Shown here piece by piece: positions 23,901 to 36,830 of a DNA stretch of 64,000 nucleotides (positions within the stretch are counted from its first letter, which is position 1; every line of letters begins with the position of its first letter). The notes under the pieces were generated by a model. The model was not told the origin of the DNA and did not search any database. It was given only the letters and a program-made list of their open reading frames with translations. The translations under genes were made by a program, and so were the position numbers. The stretch comes from Strigops habroptila (lineage: Eukaryota; Chordata; Aves; Psittaciformes; Psittacidae): positions 12,734,354 through 12,798,353 of the forward strand of contig NC_044289.2 of NCBI RefSeq assembly GCF_004027225.2, in the 5' to 3' direction.

Positions 23901-25772
23901 AGTATGCTGTGCTCCAGGAAAATGACTTAATCCTTACATTGTAAAACAGAGAGAAATGAACAGTAGATTTGGAAAGCAACTGTGCAGTCCCTATGTAGTT
24001 GATGGTAATCACACCTACCTACTCTCCTGTTTCCACTTCAGGACAGTGTCTACCCTGATGTGTACTAGACTGTCTCTGACAGCTACAGAAGCACCAACGC
24101 TTTGACTGCAATTCAGTGTTGCAGACAGAACACCTAACACAGTGCTGCTATGGAAGAGTGGCAAACCCACCCACCTTTTGAAGTGTTTGTAGCTGCCTAA
24201 CATTACTGGAGCTCCAGAAGTGAGGCAGAAACCCAAGCAACTCTTCTTTTCATCAAATATATTTAATTATATTGAGATACGATGGAATAAATATGTTATG
24301 TGACAGCTTACCCTTGTTTTAAAAGCAAGGTATTTAACAATACCTGGTCACTAATTGGGAAATACATAGAAAATACCTATTAGAGACTACTTAAGAGCTT
24401 GATTTTCAAAAAGCAAAGTTACTTGAGCACACAACTGCCTTGGCAATGTCTCAGTTTTATGAGCCAGTTAGAAGACTGTCACTAACACATGCTACATGCA
24501 GTGCACATGGGAGTTATTTAAGTATGGCTATACTGAGGCATGCCAAAGGCCATGCAACTCAACATCCTGCACCCAAAAGAAGATGCCCAGAGAATACACT
24601 GTGGGATAAAGGATTATTGTTTAAAGGCCTTCAAGGCTTTACAGTCTAAAAGCACTGTGGAATACTCTTTTTCCTTCCCAACTGCTCTTAATCTAACTCG
24701 TCATGCTTGGTACTGCCTGCCAAGATGGGAAGTATCAATATCCAGACTCATCTGTGAGGGAAGAGCTGGAGAACTGTACTAAGAAAAAGGAGCACTTGTA
24801 GAAGAAGATGGAAGTTTCCAACTACTCAGCCCAGCAGCTAGCAGTTCTTTAAGCAAATCTGAATGGAGATGACTAGCAAACATCCAGAATGATGGCTGTG
24901 AAGGCCATCAGAAGCAGGCATGTCTACAAAGATTTATACTTTATCTGTGCTGAGAGATTTCTTGTGCAAGTCCACATGATTCATGGGGGAAACAAAATAT
25001 TATTGAAAGATTAGTCTCCTGGTCACTACAAGGCACTTTAGTAACTTCACATTAGTTTGAATTTAGCAAGTTATTAGAACTGACTGAGCAAACTGAACAT
25101 GCTTTCCCCTCTCAGCAAATGAGAGTAACTTTTGCAATATTGAGTCACTATTTCCAAGTGATACTTTGATAGAATATGTCAAGAAAATGTGCCTACTGAT
25201 GGGGCTCATTACTGGAAATCCAATTTGCACATTTTACAGTCAGGGCTTGTTAGAATATGTTTGAAATCCTTCTTTCTAGTGAGAGGTGAATTCAGCAGGT
25301 TTTGCTTCAAGTGTTCTGTGATTCTTTGTGAGCAAAGCATTCCCCTGCCAGGATGTTTTATCAACAATATACCCTCAACAAACAACCTAAAAGGTGATAC
25401 ACGGATATTCCAGTTCTGGACTCTTTGATTCAGAGCTGTCCTAGTTCTTCCCTGAGCTTTCCAGCATCACTCAATATCTAACATTCTCTCCACCAGTTCT
25501 CACTGTTTACTCTTTGAGCAGTGCAGATCACTCATCCTCTTCTTCCTTTACTTCTCTTCTAGATTCCAATCCTGCACTTCCCAGCAATTCAAAAACAGTG
25601 GACAAATTGGTCTGTTGCCTCCAGACACAGGCTTGGTAGCCTGCTATGGTCAGAGGTGGCTTCTTCACTCTTAAAACTCCTCAAAGAATTGAAGCTTGCT
25701 TGATTTTTTCCAGTCGATACCATGATACAGCATTCTTAGATCATTACTTTTTGCCACATCAAAAAGAGTTTT

Positions 25773-26542
25773 AGAATCATAGAATGGTTTGGGTTGGAAA
25801 GGACCTAAAGATCATCTAGTTCCAAACCCCTGCCATGTGCAGGGATGCCTCACACTAGACCATGTTGCCCAAGGCTCTGTCCAACCTGGCCTTGAACACT
25901 GCCAGGGATGAGGCATTTAGCATTTCTTAGGGCAACCTGCTCCAGTGCCTCCCCACCCTCACAGAAAAGAACTTCTTCCTTATATCTAACCTGAACTTCC
26001 CCTCTTTAAGTTTGAACCCATCACCCCTTGTCCTGTCGCTACAGTCCCCGAAGAAGAGTCCCTCCCCAGCATCCTTACAGGCCCCCTTCAGACACTGAAA
26101 GCTGCTCTGAGGTCTCCACGCAGCTTCTCTTCTCCAGGCTGAACAGCCCCAACTCTCTCAGCCTGTCTTCATACGGGAGGTGCTCCAGCCCCTGATCATC
26201 CTCGTGGCCTCCTCTGGACTTGCTCCAACAGGTCTCTGTCCTTCTTATGCTGAGGACACCAGAACCGCACACAGTGCTGCAAGTGGGGTCTCACGAGAGC
26301 AGAGCAGAGGGGCAGGATCACCTCCTTCGACCTGCTGGTCACGCTCCTTTTGATGCAGCCCGGGATACGGTTGGTTTCTGGGCTCAAGTGAGCACTGAAG
26401 GCAGCTCATGTTCAGTTTCTCGGGGACCGGCACCCCCAAGTCCTTCTCCTCAGGGCTGCTCTGAATCACTTCTCCACCCAATGTGTAGCTGTGCCTGGGA
26501 TTGCCCTTATCTAAATCATTCAATAGTCCCATGGCACCCTCT
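25773..26542 (-). mobile_element. CR1 LINE fragment with reverse-transcriptase C-terminal remnant
   Basis: This is a minus-oriented CR1. Its 3' end is at 25773 (GAATCATAGAATGGTTTGGG on plus) and it extends to about 26542. Minus-strand frames decode typical CR1 ORF2 tail words, including SPEEKDLGVPVPEKLNMS, IPGCIKRSV, VILPLCSALVRPHLQHCV, HKKDRDLLEQVQRR and GLEHLPYEDRLRELGLFSLE. These fall in more than one frame, so the copy carries frameshifts and cannot encode an active protein. About 770 bp remain of a full-length element of several kb. Confidence 0.93.
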
Positions 26543-29500
26543 GTTAAAATAGCAGAGTTATATAAGCTGAATATACACTTTTTAGCTCAACAATAAGAAT
26601 TACCAAATGAAACAGACAAAAAAGTTGGTCAAACTTTCAGTGTAGGTATAAAAAAGGTCAAAATCCAGATACTTGTCTATTTGAACTGAAAGAATAATCA
26701 CATGTGCAAGTATTTCTGCAAGTTGTCTTCAGATGACAAACACACTAAATCTTTTTCCCCACTCCATTTCTAGTTCTGCCAAATGCTCTTACCAAGCCCA
26801 GTGAGGTGATAGGATTCCTCAGAGCAACGTTACTAATCTTAGTGCCATTATAAGGAAACCAGACACAAATACACTGAGCTGGAAAGCCAGCGTAGACAGA
26901 AGAGGTGTGGAAACATCATCATTTAAAGAAAAAAATGAAAGACATCTAGTAAAGAATGTTTGTTTTGGTTGTAATGAAATGAGATTGTATCTAAGCATTT
27001 TGTGGATTTGGAATGCTAGAAGTATGTAAGCAGGATTTTGCCAAGTTTTATTTTTTTAATGACTTCTCTGTAGGAACTGATTAAAATAAATCATGTTGTA
27101 GCTTCTTTATTGAGCTGCCTCAGACTTTAGGAAAACACAGCTCGAAAGGCTTTTATACAAAGGTGGTTTTCCCTGAATTCTCCAGCAGTCTAAAATAGTT
27201 AGGGATGTGTTTTCAGACTACAGGATACTTTCTTACTCTACCTAAAATATATTCTCACTATTGGAGACAGAGTTCAAGGACTTGCCCCTATTCCTTTAAT
27301 GAGCTTTTGCTTGTTTTTGAAACTCCAGACAAGTCCAATAATTCAGTTTAAAAATGGGATGTTCTCCCACAGCTGACAGAAGTTTTGAAGCAAGTCAGAC
27401 AAATATTTTATCTCTTAAATACAAGATGGGGAAAACTTCCAACCCAAAGGAAATGACACACCCGGATGGAAGGCCAAGATTTTTATGTTAAATTGTTCCT
27501 TATTGTCAGTTTTGTCTGTATGGGGTTACTTGCATTGTTCTTCCACAGAAGTCTATGAAGTATAACACCACTATTACTTAATTTTCTAGCAAGGACAATA
27601 AACCCATCCATCTGTGCACACCAACCATTTATTACTGGCCAGTCAAAATGGCAGGTAACAAACACAACTTGTATAGGGAAGATGATTACTTAGGGAAGCA
27701 ATAGACAATTTGTTCTTGTATAAGAAAGTCAAATTGTTCTTGTGCAACGATAAAACTTGTTTCTCTTCATTATTTCCAGCAGACCAAAAGAGGGAGCTAG
27801 TTTTGCTGCTCTGTACAGTTTAGTGGGCTGCTCTGTACACTATGTTTACTCATTCATTACTATTTCTTGATATGAAGCCATCTAAGTAGAACTATACAAC
27901 TTGGCAGCCTGAAGCTGTCCCTGCTACACCCTCATCTCCAGCAAGAACCCGTGAAATGTAACATCCTTGTGACTTTGAAAGCTGTGTGAAGTTGCATTCT
28001 GGTACATGTGTTGGTATGATCATACAACATGCTAGCTCTTACCCTGCACTATTACCAGCACTTCCACTGAAATTTCCACAGTTGCCCCCTTCCTAAAGTT
28101 TTCCTGTCTTTAAAAAGGATTCACAGAAAACAGAACCCTTAAACCTCTTGCAGTTTGACTGCTTTTAGTTGTTCTAAATTCAAACTTCTCAGTTGAGAAG
28201 GATCATCTGTCCTACAGGAGCCACACCATCCTCTTTTATATGTGGGTGGAGTAGGAGCCACCTGCATCACAAGAGAGACTGAATCACTAACTGTTGCCCT
28301 GTAAAGAGTTAGTGCATTATTATGTCATTGCAGCTCAGATAGTTATTTGAAAAGTTATTCTCTACTGTGTCACTTTGGGCTGCCAGTTCTTTCTCTTGCA
28401 GATGCAAATACCAGATTTCTTTCCATTTAGAATAACAGAAGATATTTTTTTCTAGCTCCCAACCTCACTCTCAACTCTACTTCTGCTTCATCAACAACAA
28501 TTCAGATTCTTCAGAACAGTTTATGCTCTGAGTTATACTTGCACAAACCTTTTGCCTTCAGAATGTCTTACTAGCAAGTGTGTGTCCCAGAGAGCCTTTA
28601 GAAGTTTCTCACAGGTGATGTCTCGGGCACAGTAAATGCTGAGGATGCTGCTGAGTAAAGTGAAGAATCCAAATGAAGCTGTGACGCTCTCTGGAAAGAA
28701 AAAGAGGGTGTTAGGATGAATTAAGTGAGAAAACTGAACTGGCAAATCTCAACTGTTATTACAAGGGCTTCTTTACAGAACAAAAATGTGGTTTAAAAGT
28801 GCACTTGTCATACATCAAGTAACAGCGAAATGAGGTTTGAAGTACAAGTGACACAAAGGCTTTGGAATAGTAAATGTCAGCATTTTCAGGTGGTTGTGGA
28901 AAGTGTGTGCACAAATACTACAACAGTGAGGAGAAGCATGAGTTATGAGTTAGAACTGACCAGGCAGAGGGACACTGCTGTCTTTTGTGAAGACTGATTT
29001 ACAGTTTAGCTTCTAAAATGTGCAGGAGATTAAATGCCAGTTTATTGTAATGCAAAAAGAAATTACTTTCTGAAAGTGCACTAACATCGTGTTGCTATGA
29101 ATTACCTTTCTTGGTATCCATAACCAAAACCTGAATTAGAACCTATAAACTTTAAACCCCAAAGCCTGTTTAGTCTTAATTTAAAAAGTAAAATAACAAA
29201 CATAAACGAAGAACACCCTAAAACAGTGACTAACAATTCACATGCTCAAAGGCATTTCTGAAACATGCTTTTTAAAACAAGTCCAAGAGCAATTGGAGCT
29301 ATGAAACTGCAGCAGATGTCATGCAGGGAAGGAACAGCACAGTGCTGGGTCCAGGTAAAACAATACGTTCCCTACCTGAACAGGAAGAAGTCGAATCTAC
29401 TGCTCATTTGCAAAACAGGTATAGTGAGGCAGATTAATTTCTTTGGCTCAAGAACAGAGTCCACTGTAGAGAGTTAATTCAAATGAGGTCTCTGAATTAA

Positions 29501-32500
29501 AACACATAATAAGGGAGCTCTTTCCTTCATGTTCTCAGCCCAATAGTGTATGTTGTCTGATGATTTAATTTGCACTAGCAAGAACTGGGCAGCAGAGTCT
29601 TGGTTCAGCCCCATTGCAACCCCAGTGTCAATGAAATAGTGCTCAATACTGACAGCCTGAATGTGTTCAATAATTTGTAGAGAGACAAAGAAGTACAGAG
29701 AGAGGAGGAGGAGCTCTTAAGGAAACACTGCTATTGAGCTGTCTGGAATTTTAGCCAAACCCAATTAGTAAAGATAGATTTCTGTACAGGGAATAGTGAA
29801 ATTCGCTTGTCTGCAACACCCAGACAATCTGAAGTATGCAGTGAATATAACTCGTACTCTCCAAAACACATGATTTTGTTCTGGAAAGACTGTCCACAGA
29901 GCAATGTGTCATCTGCTCCTTAGTCCCTCCACTGACACCCCTGTCAAGTGTACTGAGTAGGTCAGTTGTGATAGTCTAGTTGTAACTTGGCCTCTTCTCA
30001 GCCTACAAGTGGATTTAGATGACTGGTTATCTCTGCAGCTCTTGAACCTCTTGGAAAGTTGGGCATGAAGCTAAATACACAGATTCTTATTCTCCTACTT
30101 AATGCATGAACCTGAAACCCTACAAAATCTTGATTTGCAGACTAATCCTCTGCAGCATTTCATCCCTCAAAGACAACTTTTTGCCTCCTTTCTCCATTTA
30201 GGAGAATTATCTCCTACTTGCCCTTCAGCACGCTCTTCACTCCACCTTTTGCTCACTTCATGCCTGAAAAAGCTTGATGAAACCCCACTTTGATGCTATG
30301 CCCTCACAGCAGTGCATCTGTGAGGAGAATGCACAGTTGCAATTCACTTCAGTGCAACACTACCCAAGAACAAGCAGCCTGTGCAACAAAACAAAGTCAG
30401 AGATTTTTCCTACTGGAACTTGGTATTTTAGGCAATGTTCAGTGCTCCCCACTGCCCTACATAGACAACTACCTCTCTTTATGCCCTAATTATTTCTAAA
30501 CTTAGGTCTGAATCCTCTTACTCATTTGAATGGGAGATAGATGCCTAAACACCTTTTTTAGAATCTAGGTCTGGTTTGTAAGACTTCACCCTTCAATTTT
30601 TGTGACCAGACTGCAAACTTCAGCTTTGTCAACCTTTTTTTGTAGCATGTTCATTGTCCATTTAGCTGTCTTCATAAAAGGATCTTTTAAATTTATCTCC
30701 AGCTTCCACATCCGTGAACAAATGACCCCCTTCGTTAGCCAGGATAACTTCACCTTGCCCTTTATGATTCAGAAAGCCTTAGCATGAAAGGTATTTGCAC
30801 TTCTCAAACTGCTCCACCCCCCCATGCTTCAATGATGAAATGAATCACAAGAGCAGATAGGATTTTGGCTTGTGTTCTTGGTCTCATGTCTAATACTGAG
30901 TGTGGTTTTTTAGTCTCATATTCACAGCCTTTAAAGCAGAGCCTGTAGCGTAGTGATGTGAGCAGGAAAAGTCTGGAATAGCAGTTCATTCTAACAAAAG
31001 ATGTTATGCATGTCCAAGATATTTCAGTTTTATAAAATGAATGAATGTGTGTTCCCCCCTTACTCTGTTGCATCAAAAGTGTCCCAGTAACTTCTAACCT
31101 CTGTAGGTTCAGGTAATCAAACACAACCTTTATAAGCAGACCCTGTAGATTCCTGAGGTGCAAACAGCAAAGACTGGGCAGTCAGGATGGCACTGTTGGC
31201 TTAGCCCCCAGATTTAAGTGGATATATTGAACCTGACTTAAACAGCTGAAGAGTTTAGACGCCAAACTGGTAATCTGAGTCCCCACTTGGGAATTCGAAC
31301 CATCCACATGGAAGTGCTACACAAATAGAAAAACTCTCCAGCATTTCTTTGTAATTTTAGCACTGGATTTCACAAATTTCCAGAAGAAATGATCATTTTG
31401 CATCACAGCAAAGAACTGACTTTCCCTATAGAAAATAACTGATTTAGCATGGAAGAGAGTGAACTGACTACAGTCTGAAAAGTGGTATTGAATGCACATA
31501 TCAACAAGAAAACAAAGATACACTATTATAATGTGAGTGTATTTATAGTCAAGCTGGTTACAAAGTATGGATAAAGAGCCTGTTAAATCTAGTGGGCAAT
31601 TCAAACTGCTACTTTTTTGACCATGTAGGTAAAGCTTAAGCTCAGATAGTGACACCTTGTAAAGACTGTGTATCTATTTGTATTTCATACAGATACAGCA
31701 TTGAAATAATAAGCAACGCCCAAACTGGGGTCTTGCTTTGACACTGACAAACTTTGTGGGTCTGGAAAAGAAGTTTAAGCTCTGCCGTCGCATCCTTACT
31801 GGTAAAGGATGTTTTGTCTTGACTGTGCAATGCACTTGGACTGCTCAGAAATGCAATGGAATGATGCAGAGTTATGCCAGTTCCACTGGTACCCAGTGGA
31901 GGAGCTGATTAAGACAGTGAATCCCACACAAGCCTAAAAGTATGACACTTTATAAAATATTTCATTTAAATCCAGGAGTTAAAACCTGACTTTAAATTTG
32001 ATATATGGGGGTGGAAGGAAAGATGTCAAAATTGAAATGTCTGAGGCAGACTCAAAACTGAGAAGAGAGGGGAGAGAGAACAGAGCAGTATTACAGGTAT
32101 TACAAACTCTGTACTTATTTGTGGAATAAAAAAGAAACCAACACCTATTGATTTGGGTTTTTTTCTTCCAGAAGAGATCCCCTTTTCCTGAGCTGCCAGA
32201 CAAACCAGGGTACTGAAGCACTATTTCCTACATAGGCCATTGTAGCTCTTTTTCTTAGACTGTGGGAAATGGAGAAACTAATTGGATGAAGCACACATCT
32301 AAACAAAAGTTACTGTTTTCTTTTTTCCCCCCTACTTATTCGTGTTTGTTTCTTTTCCTATTCCATTCTCCTTCCCTCTCTTTTCCCTCTATTCGAGTTT
32401 CCTTCAGTTGACTTTACATGTTGGGGTTTTTTCTTTATTCTACTTCCTCTGCTTTTCTTTATTTAGCATAAAAATACCTACATAGATGGATCATTTTTTC

Positions 32501-35064
32501 CCTTCTCACCTGAAAAATCTTTTAAGTTCTCCATCTTTTTCTAATCCTCCTTCATTCCTGGGCTCTTTTCTACTGCCCATTCCCCACATCACTACAGAAT
32601 CATGCTCTGTACTTGGTGACCTTACCCTCTTTCCCTGCAGCTACCACATTTTTCTTTGGAATTACCTGTTTGTTTCTAACTTTTCTTCCTTAAGGGCTTA
32701 AATGTTTCTCCCTTCCTTTGTATCATCCGTTTCATTTGGCACACCCAAATTCAAATCTCTTCCACTTTCACCTCTCCATGCTAGTCTCTTTTCTCTTCTT
32801 TGCCACCAGCTGCAAGCATATCTCACTGTCCCCCAGTGATGCTGCAGCAGCCACTGCCTGCCTCACTTCTTCCAGCAGTCAGAGCTTGTTACAGATGTTT
32901 CCAACAGCTGCCCCCTGCCATTAACTCTGCCAGCTGTGTCCCTTCAGCTCACATTGCCATGGCCATGGCCATGAGCCGCCACATAAGTGCTCTCTCAACC
33001 ATCATACACCACACAAATTTTCGTCACTGCTGTAAATCACAGGTTCCTTTTAACTGGTATGAAATGTCATTACATTGTGTGACCATCCCAAATGCTACTA
33101 GTTGCATTGCAACTGCCGTGGGTGTCTCCTCGATTTTGGCAACATAGGTTTTCCTGTAAGTGAACTAGCTATGTAGTTACATACTGTGTACCCAAAGACC
33201 ACAGTGGTCTAAAATGCTGTTCTGTGAAAGCTGTGCCTGCTGCTATCATGAGGTGTCACTCTGCTACATTTCTTCCTAGTACCATGATGAACTGCAATCG
33301 GCTTCTTCATATGAAGCCGAATATTCCCTCTTCATATGAGGGATGCCCGGGACTGCACTCTTGTCATGAATTCACCCAGTGAAAGATGCTCTTTCATTCC
33401 CCTTTTTCAGCACTTAATGGATGAAGAACTATTTTTTAGCAGAATAAATAACAGTAAGAGGACATTTAAAATGTCAGGAGTCATATTTCTTCTTGCTGAT
33501 CACTTGTTATCTCTGACTGTTGTCAAACAAAAGATACTGAGGAAATTCATTACAAGAATCTCTTCCAGAAGCAGGTCGATTTATGGCCATGATGATTATA
33601 ACAAAAATTCCATACGTTTGCATATCTTACCAGTGTATAGCTCATGCCACTTTGGAGTATTCTTTTTCCACATTGCTTTACCGAGTCTTCTTGCAGGCTC
33701 CACATTGCTATACTGGTGTGTGGGGTTGTCCCTTTGTCTTTCCTGATATTAGAAAACCCAGAAAGAATAAAACAATAAAATACCTTTTGCTAAATACAGA
33801 ACAAAACCCTGTAACTAGAGGTGCTTATGAGTTAGTGGCGTTTTGGTGTGCATGAAGAAACAAACGAGTTGAACTGAAAAACCCATTTACCACTTCTGAA
33901 AAATATTTGAAGAGTGGAAATAAGGAACATCAGGTGAAATCTATTGTGGAATTGGAGAATATAAACTAAAAGTGCTGCTTCACTACCTTTGTTGCATTGC
34001 CTATACTGATATTGCTTTTCCCATTCAAAGTAATTGTTTGCAACTGCCCCAAACTGAATAGTAGTTTTGAGGGTTTTTTCCCCCCCTATTTTTTCTCCAT
34101 TTGAACTTTTCCACATGTTTAAACTAGATATTCCTCAGACAGGGGAGCTACGTGAGTTTTTTCATCAGGGAAGTTTCTAACCATTAATTTGCCCGCTAAA
34201 GGGCACTGTTTACTGCAGTAGAAAAGGAATTCTTTCTTGCTCTGGAGAGCTTATGCTTCAGGCTGAGCTAAATACCTAAAAAGATTTACTTTAAGGGATG
34301 ACCTTCTTATTCAGAAATACTGTTTTCCCAATTAATGCATATGAAATAATTTACCCTGGGGTTTTTTAGCAGCTCCCTCCATGTTAGAACGATGAAAATT
34401 TAACAAGAGAAAGACTGCACACATGTGTCTGTAAGAGCAAGAAGGAAGGACTCTTCCCTGCTCAGACAGGGAGATCTGCTCCCTGGGCTGTGTAAACAGC
34501 ATAAAGGGTAGCACCATGAAATGATTAAGGTCACAGGGCGGACAGCTTGGGGCATTTGGAAAACAGGTCTCTGAGTAACGGTGTGCAAGGAAGCAGGTTG
34601 TTATGACATGAGGATAAACCTGTGGACTGCATACGACCAGGTCGCTGCTATATCACTGATGGACGACGTGCAATGAAGGCGCACGCAGCTCAGCGAACCT
34701 CTTCACACTCAGACAATGGCTCCTGCTGCATTGTCTCCAGCTGCTGGGTTTGAATGTTACTGATTATTGTCACACAAATTAGTGAGATTTGCACACTCTG
34801 ACCTGCTGCCCTGTATGGAGCTGCCTCACCCTCATCCACCCTCACGCTGGTTCCTGGCTTCATCTCCCGCCACTCTGCCTGCCAGACACTACCGGTTGTG
34901 TCTCATTGACCCGCAGATGGCTTCGGAGCCGCAGAAATCCCAAGGGACGCTGCACTGAGCGCCTCGTCCTCCAGCTGCGGCCTAGCATTGTGGTGCCTCT
35001 GCCAGGCTGTCACTCGCCGCCATCAGCGCACCGGGCACATCCCGCCTCGCCCGCTGAACAAAGG

Positions 35065-35106
35065 CACGGTGTGCGCCTCACGGTGTGCGCCTCACGGTGT
35101 GTGCCC
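35065..35106. repeat. Three tandem copies of a 14-bp unit
   Basis: CACGGTGTGCGCCT occurs at 35065-35078 and 35079-35092, and a variant CACGGTGTGTGCCC at 35093-35106. It is a small GC-rich minisatellite upstream of LSM14B. Confidence 0.8.
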
Positions 35107-35394
35107 TGACGTGCACCGAGGGCTCTTCCAGCACCAAACCAAGGCTCCTCCACCGAGGGAGGAGAAGGGGCTCGGGGACTGCCATCCCTATTCCTCCTCA
35201 GAGCGCTGCTGCGGCGTGAGGCAGCGGGAAGCCTCAGAGCGGGGCTGGTGGGCGGCGGCGTGAGGTGAGGGGGGAACAGCTCCCGTCAGAGCCCGGCTCG
35301 GCGGGGGGAGGGAAGGCGATCCCCCTCCTCTTATCTTCCCTTCCGCGGTGTGTGACTAAAGCTCCGCCGCACGGGTGAGAGCGGGCAGCGACAC

Positions 35395-35880
35395 GGGGCT
35401 GCGGCAGGAGCAGGGGCTGCGGCCGGGGCAGGAGCAGGAGCTGGAGCAGGCGCTGGGGCAGGGGAAGGAGAAGGGGCAGGAGCAGGCACTGGGGCAGGGG
35501 CAGGAGCTGGGACAGGGGCTGAGGCAGGAGCGGGGGCAGGTCTGGGGCAGGGGCTGGAGCAGGGGCAGAGGCAGGGGGCTGGGGCGGCGGCAGGAGCTGG
35601 AGAAGGGGCAGGGGCTGGAGCTGGGGCAGGAGCAGCGGCTGGGGCAGGGGCTGGGGCAGGGGCTAGAGCAGGGGCAGGATCAGGGGCAGAGGCAGGGGGA
35701 GGAGCGGGGGCAGGAGCTGGGGCCGGGGCAGGAGCAGGGGCAGGAGCAGGGGCAGGAGCAGGGGCCGGGGCTGGAGCTGGGGCAGAGTCTGGGGCAGGAG
35801 CAGGGGGCAGGAGCAGGGGGCAGGAGCAGGGGGCAGGAGCAGGGGGCAGGGGGCAGGGGGCAGGGGCAGGGGTCGGAGCA
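35395..35880. repeat. GGGGCAGGAGCA-type minisatellite upstream of LSM14B
   Basis: Nearly 490 bp consist of interspersed 6-bp words GGGGCA, GGAGCA, GGGGCT and GGAGCT with occasional 7-mers. The plus strand is almost free of T except in the GCT words. The register keeps multiples of three over long parts, which creates Gln/Gly/Glu open frames on plus and Pro/Ala/Cys frames on minus. Homonucleotide G runs of four are frequent, so G-quadruplex formation on the plus strand is plausible. It ends about 410 bp upstream of the LSM14B start codon. I regard it as non-coding. Confidence 0.85.
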
Positions 35881-36830
35881 GAGCACGACCCGCCCCGGCC
35901 ATGCCCTCTGCCGCTCCGCTCAGCCGCCGCAGCGCGGGAAGCGCGCTCGCTCCCGCCTCTCCCCTCCCCTCCCCTCCTGGCCCCGCCCCTCCCGCGGCGC
36001 ACGTGGCACCCTCGCCTGTGACGGTCACGTGACGCGGGTTTCCCTCCCCTCCCCTCCTGACCCCGTCTCCCGTCTGGTCAATAGCAGGCGGTGGCGGCGG
36101 CGCATGCGCAGCAGGGCCGCAGCACGCCCCGGCTCTGCCCCCTCCGCAGCCCGTCTCCCTCCGCCCTACATAAGGCGGCGCGGCGGGGTCCCGGCTGCCC
36201 ACGGTGCGCGGCGGCTCCGCGCGGCCTCCTCCCGCCTCATACACACCCCCCACCCCGGTCCTGGCTCTGGTCCCGGCCGCGCCGCCGCCGCCACCATGAG
36301 CTCGGGGACGCCGTACATCGGCAGTAAGATCAGCCTGATCTCCAAGGCGCAGATCCGCTATGAGGGCATCCTCTACACCATCGACACCGAGAACTCCACC
36401 GTGGCGCTGGCCAAGGGTGAGGCGGCGAGGGAGGGGGCGCGCTGAAGGGGGGTGCGGGCAGGCCTAGGCTGGCTCTGCTGCCGCCGCGGCCCGCTGAGGG
36501 GACGCGGGGAGCCCCCCCCTTCCCCTTCGCCTTGCTTGCTGTCTCCGTGCCCTGAACAATGAGCCTGGCCTGAGCGAGCGGCGGCTGGAGCCCGCTCGCA
36601 TTGAGAGGCTGCGGCGGGGCCCGTGGCTCATCCGCGCTTGCGGCCCGAGCTTAGGGGGTGGTGGGGCCGGAGCCCCGCGCTTTCGGCGCTGCTGGCTTTC
36701 CGTGAGTCAGCATCTGCGAGGCCGCTCCGCGATGCGGGGCCGGGCTCGGGCTGTGGCGGGGGCTCGCTGTGCCTCGCAGGGCCCGGGGTGCTGCGGGGCT
36801 CTCGGTTGTCACGGGCAGTTAGCAGCCCCC
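35880..36830 (+). promoter_or_regulatory. LSM14B: LSM14B CpG-island promoter
   Basis: CpG-rich sequence covers the first coding exon and its upstream flank. Visible elements: CACGTG at 36000-36005, a 10-bp palindrome GTCACGTGAC at 36024-36033 (USF/TFE-type E-box), GC-rich CCCCTCCCC tracts, an NRF1-like GGCGCATGCGCAG at about 36099-36111, and a TATA-like CTACATAAGG at about 36166-36175, 120 bp before the ATG. A start site near 36195-36205 would fit the TATA-like word. Confidence 0.7.
36296..36416 (+). CDS. LSM14B: LSM14B coding exon 1
   Basis: It encodes [20 protein letters not shown] and the start of the LSm fold, ending STVALAK plus one base. The donor is CCAAGG then GTGAGG (GT at 36417-36418), phase 1. 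Confidence 0.96.

Larger units (their letters stand above)
20973..35300. other. TAF4-LSM14B intergenic region
   Basis: About 14 kb lie between the TAF4 CpG island and the LSM14B upstream region. Apart from the CR1 at 25773-26542 I recognise no gene, RNA or conserved exon. Open frames are short and unlike known proteins. Local features: a pyrimidine-rich stretch near 32310-32800, three GCCATG units at about 32956-32973, and two CTTCATATGA palindromic words near 33304-33343. Composition shifts from AT-rich to GC-rich from about 34850 as LSM14B is approached. Confidence 0.7.

Noticed and set aside
26075-26532. Minus-strand frames resembling reverse transcriptase
   Set aside because: They are the C-terminal remnant of a CR1 ORF2 split over several frames; a dead retroelement, not a gene.
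35331-36445. Long Gln/Gly (plus) and Pro/Ala (minus) frames upstream of LSM14B
   Set aside because: They are translations of the hexamer minisatellite; the repeat unit length keeps frames open on both strands. The plus frame contains LSM14B exon 1 only because it happens to be in phase, and the homology-supported start with a strong Kozak context is at 36296.
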